Source: Hortaea werneckii (Eukaryota > Ascomycota > Dothideomycetes > Mycosphaerellales > Teratosphaeriaceae). From it: 48,723 bases of DNA. A model generated the notes under the pieces. That model saw only the letters and a list, made by a program, of their open reading frames with translations, was not told the origin of the DNA and searched no databases. Position 1 is the stretch's first letter, and each line of letters opens with the position of its first letter. The DNA lies in NCBI GenBank assembly GCA_037044905.1, contig JBAOKB010000133.1, positions 1 to 48,723 on the forward strand, given 5' to 3'. Below, piece by piece: positions 43,213-48,723 of the stretch. A program made the position numbers and the translations under genes.

Positions 43213-44680
43213 ATGGCATTGAGTACTCGTACAGCCACGAGGGCGCTGAGAGCTTCCAAGGTACGCCTCAAATCCTATACACTATGCACTACATCACCAG
43301 GCTAAACATCATTCCCAGCTCTCCCCGCTCGCCTACAACGCCCGCACCTATGCAACCGCCGAACCCGATCTCAAGACCACCCTCAAGGAAGTCATCCCCG
43401 CCAAACGCGAGCTGCTCAAGCAAGTCAAATCCCACGCCGACAAGAAGATAGGCGATGTGAAGGTGGAAAACACCCTCGGTGGCATGCGCGGCCTGAAAGC
43501 CATGGTCTGGGAGGGCTCCGTCCTGGACGCCAACGAGGGGATCCGGTTCCACGGCAAGACGATCAAGGACTGCCAGAAGGAGCTCCCCAAAGGCACGTCG
43601 GGGACGGAGATGCTACCGGAAGCCATGTTCTGGCTGCTCCTCACGGGGCAAGTCCCCAGCACGCAGCAAGTCCGCGGCTTCAGCAAGGAACTCGCCCAGA
43701 AAGCCTCGATCCCGCAATTCGTGGAGAAGATGCTCGATGACTTCCCCAAGGACCTGCACCCCATGACGCAGTTCGCCTGCGCCGTCTCCGCCCTGAACTA
43801 CGAGTCCAAGTTCGCGAAGATGTACGAGGCCGGGCTCAACAAGGCCGAGTACTGGGAACCGACCTTCGACGACTCCATCTCGCTGCTGGCCAAACTGCCC
43901 ACCATCGCCGCCAAAATCTACCAGAACGCGTATCGCGGCGGGGGCGCACTCCCGGCCTCCGTCGACGAAAACCAAGACTGGGCCTACAATTTCGCCGCCT
44001 TACTCGGCAAATCCGGCCCGGAGAACGAAGGGTTCCAGGACCTCCTCCGCCTCTACCTCGCCCTGCACGGCGACCACGAAGGCGGCAATGTCTCCGCGCA
44101 CGCCACGCACCTCGTCGGCTCCGCCCTCTCGGACCCCTTCCTCTCCTACTCCGCCGGCCTGCAAGGGCTCGCGGGCCCCTTACACGGACTCGCCGCGCAA
44201 GAAGTCCTGCGCTGGATCCTGCAGATGCAGGACCATGTCGGCACCAACTTCACCTCCGAAGACGTGACCGCGTACCTCTGGTCGACGCTGAAATCCGGCC
44301 GCGTAATCCCAGGTTACGGCCACGCGGTGCTACGGAAACCCGATCCCCGCTTCGAAGCCCTGATGGACTTCGCCCTGTCCCGGCCGGATATCGCCTCGAA
44401 CCCCGTTTTCCAGCTGGTCAAACAGACCTCAGACATCGCTCCAGGCGTCCTGACCGAGCACGGCAAGACTAAGAATCCCTTCCCGAACGTGGATTCCTCG
44501 TCGGGCGTGCTGTTCCATCATTATGGGTTTAGGGAGACGTTGTATTATACGGCGACGTTCGGGGTGAGTAGGGGATTAGGGCCGCTGGCGCAGTTGGTCT
44601 GGGATCGCGCGTTGGGACTGCCGATTGAGAGGCCTAAGAGTGTGGATTTGAAGGGGTTGTTGGAGATGGCGACGAAGTAA
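43213..44680 (+). CDS. mcsA: Mitochondrial 2-methylcitrate synthase
   Basis: Exons 43213-43260 and 43319-44680 give 469 residues. The enzyme condenses propionyl-CoA with oxaloacetate, the first step of the methylcitrate cycle, and usually has citrate synthase side activity. The presequence MALSTRTATRALRASK fills exon 1, and the 58-bp intron falls in phase 0 before the rest of the targeting region. Catalytic residues are H305 (GPLHGLAAQEV), H351 (PGYGHAVL) and D408 (VDSSSGVLF). I choose methylcitrate synthase over citrate synthase because of KELPKGTSGTEMLPEAMFW, then GLAAQEVLRWIL and the end RALGLPIERPKS, which match McsA better than CitA as I remember them. The divergent methylisocitrate lyase supports this. 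Confidence 0.93.
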
Positions 44681-44742
44681 AGGGGCGGGAGGGAGTTGAT
44701 GGAGAGAGCCCGCGCCCGCGCAGGCCTGGAGGAAGAAGGGTT

Positions 44743-44776
<34 letters not shown>

Positions 44777-46088
44777 GCGTTTTTCCCCGTGGGAGTGGTC
44801 TGTTAAGAGGGATCTCATTGGATGAAAGGATGAATTAGTCGCGTGTATAGATCCATCATGTTTCCTTCCCCCCCCCCCCTCTTGACCCTTTCCCTCTTTT
44901 CCTTCACCTACCTCCTTGCGTTCATTCTGCATGGATCTCCCCACCTCACCTGTCCGTCCATTTCTTCCCGACTGCGTACACCTTTCCCACAGGCAGCTAC
45001 TACCACCGAAGGCCTTCGGTCCTTCCAGTAGACAGAAGAGCGCACACTCAGATCCCATGTCTCTTGTCCCTGAAAAGGTTAGATGAGTAAGGAGATGGTT
45101 GATTGAAAAAGAGCATCTTGATCTTTACCCCCGGGCCCCTCTCGTGGGTGCTGGATAAGGAAACAGTCTGATCTTCTCGGTGCCTAGAAAGGAGTTGGGA
45201 GTTTCTGTGCCCTTGGTTGTGAAGATTAGATGGGTGAGGAGGTGGTGTATTTGGTGGGCGGATGGGTGTTTCGTGTCTCTCAGCCTGTCCGTCTGGAAGG
45301 GGCAGGAGACGGTGGAAGGAGATCCAATTCGTTCCGCTCTCTGCGTCGGGTAGCGATGGGGGGGAGGAGGTAAGGGATGGACAGCATGTTGAATGGGTAG
45401 ATGAGGACGATCTGGGAACTGGCCGCAGTGTGCTTAGCGTAGTATCGTTCGTCTGAGAGGCAAGAGGGGACATTTTGGGGGTGGGGGCGTACAGGCGGCG
45501 GTGCACTGTGACCTGTTCCCTTCGTCTTGTTGCGCCTAGGTAGTCCTGACGGGAATAGGTAGGACGATGACGAAGTAGACTGGGTGGGGCATCTCAGCGT
45601 CAGGTCAAGACAATAGGGTGCACTCATCGCATGGACAGAAGCTGAGAGACGTGTGGGAAACCATTCATCGTCATAGCATGTACAGCTAGCTCATTCTCAT
45701 CCCATTTACACGGCATGCCGATCTGAGCCTAGCTGAACACTTGCACATCAATCATATCTCGTTTTGGTATCGAGCCCGCGAAGTCCGGAGTGAAACGAAG
45801 CAACGCAGAGAACTCTCAAGACATGAAAAGTAGACACACACACAAGTGCTTCAACACAGAGGTTTTGTCATGTACGCACTGCATTGTACCTGCCCAACCA
45901 AAACGCCAGAGGCAGATTTCCCTCCTCCTTCATCCATGCATAATGGTCGAACATCTTCCTTAATGCTCCGTCCCAACGCGCATGACAGCGCGCAGGACAC
46001 CATGCTCTACCGCTCTTTCAGGAAGAACCGCCACTGCATCTCCGTTTTCATCATTCCCCCGATTCCCACTTCGTAGCGCATCCTACCC
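44681..46088. other. Convergent 3' region between mcsA and RPS30
   Basis: No gene is recognised. It begins with the mcsA 3' UTR, which carries ten CGG units at 44745-44774 and a run of 12 C at 44868-44879. A minus-strand frame at 45048-45506 lacks an ATG at its start and any known domain. Confidence 0.5.
44745..44774 (+). repeat. (CGG)10 microsatellite
   Basis: Ten perfect CGG units lie 65 bases after the mcsA stop codon, in the probable 3' UTR. Confidence 0.9.
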
Positions 46089-46456
46089 TTACGAGGTCGG
46101 GTTCGGGTTCATCTTTCTCTTGCCGCCGGTCATGGTGACGTTCACGAAACGGCGGGTGTAGACGACTCTCTTCTTCGCGCGGCCCTTGGGGGTCTTCTTC
46201 TTCTCCTGGGGCTCGACCTATCGGGTTGGAAAGAGTACATGTCAGTCTCGCATTTCTTCACTCATCTCACGGCATCCGCAGTGGGTGAAGTGGACGTTCA
46301 GCAGCCGGATTTTCGATGAGGTTGTGGACTGCCTTGCGGAGGCTTGCCACCCCAGCAGACCAGGGCTATGGATGGTGTTTCGTGGGAAATGCGTACCTTT
46401 GGTGTCTGAGACTTGACCTTACCGGCACGCGCCAATGATCCGTGGACCTTACCCAT
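46089..46456 (-). CDS. RPS30: 40S ribosomal protein S30 (eS30)
   Basis: Exons on the minus strand are 46456-46397 and 46217-46089, giving 62 residues. The protein is a small basic component of the 40S subunit near the decoding site. The spliced sequence reads MGKVHGSLARAGKVKSQTPK and then VEPQEKKKTPKGRAKKR, with the conserved end RRFVNVTMTGGKRKMNPNP. The intron (46218-46396, 179 bp, phase 0) falls at the usual kind of position for a ribosomal protein gene, close to the start. There is no ubiquitin-like N-terminal fusion, as expected in fungi (animals make S30 from a FUBI fusion). Both exons are short, so the gene is easily missed. Confidence 0.96.
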
Positions 46457-46893
46457 CTTCGCGAGTTATCGAAGTTGTGATGGACTGCGTGGCGAAGAGG
46501 CGCTCAAGTCAGCTTTTCTATCCCGCTGCAATCGTTTGCGTCGGCAGTATCCCCCAGATTCCAGTCGTACGCTATTCCGGCTCTTTCTTTTGATGATGGG
46601 TTCACGGTGACTCACCAGATGGATGGATGTGGTTTCGTTGTCGTCCTGATCCAGCAGTCGGGGGCGGCGATGATGCTGGGCTTCAATTTCTCCGCTCGAG
46701 GTGCCTCTGCGCGGCTACTTCCGGCGGGGCTTGGCATACTAGACCACTTCGGGTAATACCCTCGGACTGATGATGTCCGATATCTTGCCGTCATCGCTGG
46801 TTTGGAGATAAATGGTCGACATTCACTCGATGTTTACTGCTTGTCCAAGCAACTTGACCAACAAAGTAATCAACGATAGGATCTACCACGAAA
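46457..46893. promoter_or_regulatory. Divergent region between RPS30 and the CREG-like gene
   Basis: About 437 bases separate the two start codons. It should hold the ribosomal protein promoter. No element is assigned. Confidence 0.4.
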
Positions 46894-47724
46894 ATGGTAC
46901 ATCCACTCTGGCTTGCTGCTCTAGCCAGCACCGCATCAGCTCGATCTCTCCTTCTCCCACCCATCCTCCAGCAAGACCCAGCCTATCAACATGACCCATC
47001 ATCTCTCAAGCAAGACGACGATGAACCCTTCCACTTCCCAACTGTACACGAATCCGCCGTCATGGCCCGACGAATCATGCATCTCTCCTCCCTCAGCACC
47101 CTCGTGACCACCTTCCCCGTCAACACCACCACCACCCCACCATCCTCATCGGACTCCTCCGACTTCACCTCCCAAGAACTCTCCGTCTGGCAATCTCGAC
47201 CCGACGACCTAGCAGGGAGTCCCATAGGCCTCATGGAATACTACTCAGACTGCGAGCCGGAGACAGGCAACCCCACGCTCCTCGCCATCGACATCGCAAC
47301 ACCCTATCGGAACTTCGCCCAGGGCTCCAACATCAGCATGGAGATCCGATGGTGGCCACGGCAATCAACGCACTACACTGCTTCCAACACCCACGCAAAG
47401 AACCGCGAAGACGACGACATCCCCACCCCTCACACCCCCGCCGCGCTCCCGCGGTTCAGCCTGCACGGCTACCTCGAGCCCATCCCCGCCGGGGACCTGG
47501 CGCGCCACCTCGTGCCCGCGTGCTTCATGCGCACGCATCCCGATTCGGCGCTGTGGCAGCCCGGGAACGATATCCATTCCTCGCAGTATGTGCGCTTCGT
47601 CGTCGAGCACGTCTATTGGTTTGGGGGGTTTGGGGATCGGGCGCGGATTCAGTGGTTGCCGGTGGAGGAGTGGAGGGGCGTTACGCGGGAGGAGGTCGAG
47701 GAGTGTAGGTTGCCTGGGGAGTGA
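46894..47724 (+). CDS. Secreted CREG-like protein (FMN-binding split-barrel fold)
   Basis: This single-exon gene encodes 276 residues. An N-terminal signal peptide of about 17 residues (MVHPLWLAALASTASAR) is visible, so the protein enters the secretory pathway. The remainder matches the CREG/pyridoxamine-phosphate-oxidase-like split barrel. ARRIMHLSSLSTLVTTF is the first strand-helix unit, and LLAIDIATPYRNFAQGSNIS and PRFSLHGYLEPI follow. The end VRFVVEHVYWFGGFGDRARIQWLPVEEW is diagnostic. CREG proteins in animals are lysosomal or secreted glycoproteins that lack FMN. The fungal role is unknown. N-glycosylation sites such as NTT and NIS are present. A His/Asp-rich loop around 165-185 is an insert. 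Confidence 0.88.
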   Translation: MVHPLWLAALASTASARSLLLPPILQQDPAYQHDPSSLKQDDDEPFHFPTVHESAVMARRIMHLSSLSTLVTTFPVNTTTTPPSSSDSSDFTSQELSVWQSRPDDLAGSPIGLMEYYSDCEPETGNPTLLAIDIATPYRNFAQGSNISMEIRWWPRQSTHYTASNTHAKNREDDDIPTPHTPAALPRFSLHGYLEPIPAGDLARHLVPACFMRTHPDSALWQPGNDIHSSQYVRFVVEHVYWFGGFGDRARIQWLPVEEWRGVTREEVEECRLPGE

Positions 47725-48723
47725 GGGGGAAGAGATGTTTAAGGGAGGGAGAGGGGTGGGGGGAGGTGATGTGTGATGACGCCAGTAGAGATGGTGTCGC
47801 TCGAGAGGACGGAGGTGGAAGACTTCTTCTGTACATGGTTCACCTAGACGGAGAGAAGACACAACGTGAAAGGTCTCCGAGTTGCAGGGCGCGCCCACAG
47901 GAGCAACCTCTTTCCCGCCTTCTCTCTTCCACTCCAAGTTCCTTTTCCCGAAAAAATAACCAAACGGGATCAACATGCATTCCAAGCTTCCATCTCCACG
48001 CCTCCCATTATTACCCGGAGAATATCTGATACCCATTCCTGCCACCGAGGCAAACCTAATCACCTAGACGGACCCGGCCCATCCTCGCCTCCGCCTTACT
48101 CCAGACAACCAGAAGATCCCCACAACCAGAGTGACTACCAGACCCCATCTTCTGCCATCTCTACGGGCCCCTACCAAGTGTCCCAGTCGAACTGTCCGTC
48201 ATTTCCGATAACACTTAACCAGGAACCCCCCGCCCCCGACTGGCCCTTCCACATCCAGCATCCAGACATATGGCCTAGCAAATAAGACGTTATAAAACAT
48301 AATTAATAATTTACCTAGCACAATCGGCCACAGGTTGCAGAGAACAGAGGATCCCGTCCGCTCTCCTGTACTTAAGCTGCAAACCGGCAGATTAGTATTA
48401 CCGTGGGTGACCAGGTGAGAATCCCTGCTGCTGATTGTTTTTTTCTTTTCTTTTTTTGTCTTTTTGAACTTGTGATACACTCTTTTTCGGGTGTTGGGGG
48501 GTTTTGATGCCCAGCTTTCCATGTCTTTTGGGGTTGGCGAGGAAGGGGGTTTTGGGAGGGGGGGCGGGGGGGGAAGGACGGGATATAATCCTGTCAGCAA
48601 GTATGGGCGAGAGGGACGGCAGTGACGCTGCTACATTACTGGGCTTATCATGTACAGGGGTTGCAAATATTGTAGGAGTATAGCGAGAGAAAAGCAAAGC
48701 ATTAACCCGTTAATTACTGCATC
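47725..48723. other. Terminal region with no recognised gene
   Basis: I see no convincing gene. The start is the 3' UTR of the CREG-like gene. Frames of 60-140 codons on both strands lack recognisable domains. A gene beginning outside the window could reach into it. Confidence 0.4.

Overview
The window is nuclear DNA of a filamentous ascomycete (Pezizomycotina). It encodes an AreA-type GATA factor with its family-specific N-terminal and C-terminal motifs, a DASH complex subunit, a Dbf2/SidB kinase and fungal-only membrane glycosyltransferase and GH16 enzymes. Genes are mostly single and dispersed on both strands, with short GT-AG introns (mostly 50-140 bp) that often have a CTRAC-like branch point. 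Family resemblances, especially the GT2 enzyme that resembles Zymoseptoria ZtGT2, make a dothideomycete plausible, but this is inference. No mobile element, CRISPR array, tRNA or rRNA was recognised.

Layout from left to right. 0-8 kb: areA (nitrogen regulator), then a Dbf2-type kinase of the mitotic exit/septation network. 8-12 kb: an MDR oxidoreductase and an alpha/beta hydrolase, divergently transcribed. 11.6-12.6 kb: DASH subunit Hsk3 divergent from a 91-residue one-helix protein of unknown function. 13.4-16.4 kb: the XPF/Rad1 nuclease. 16.8-17.8 kb: an unrecognised gene. 18-20.5 kb: CBP4 (bc1 complex assembly) divergent from PHO85 (CDK). 21.5-25.3 kb: WASP/Las17 and eIF1A, both on the minus strand. 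25.6-28.7 kb: two low-complexity unknown genes.

29.2-37.2 kb holds a cell-wall pair: a membrane GT2 glycosyltransferase (minus) and a type II membrane GH16 glucanase-like enzyme (plus), divergent across about 3.7 kb without a recognisable gene. A second gene-poor stretch (37.2-40.8 kb) contains homopolymer tracts and a diverged direct repeat. 40.8-44.7 kb holds mitochondrial 2-methylisocitrate lyase and 2-methylcitrate synthase, divergent from a shared promoter of about 570 bp. These are the last and first committed enzymes of the methylcitrate cycle for propionyl-CoA removal. 46-47.7 kb holds ribosomal protein S30 and a secreted CREG-like protein.

Most genes are conserved single-copy housekeeping or regulatory functions. 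The parts most worth a second look are the GT2/GH16 pair, the methylcitrate pair, very long G/C homopolymers (one inside the last WASP intron), a small repeat pair whose aligned core differs only by transitions (a possible RIP trace), and several small or unknown genes. Gene models were built by eye from reading frames, splice signals and remembered family motifs. Multi-exon genes are given as full spans with exon coordinates in the evidence.
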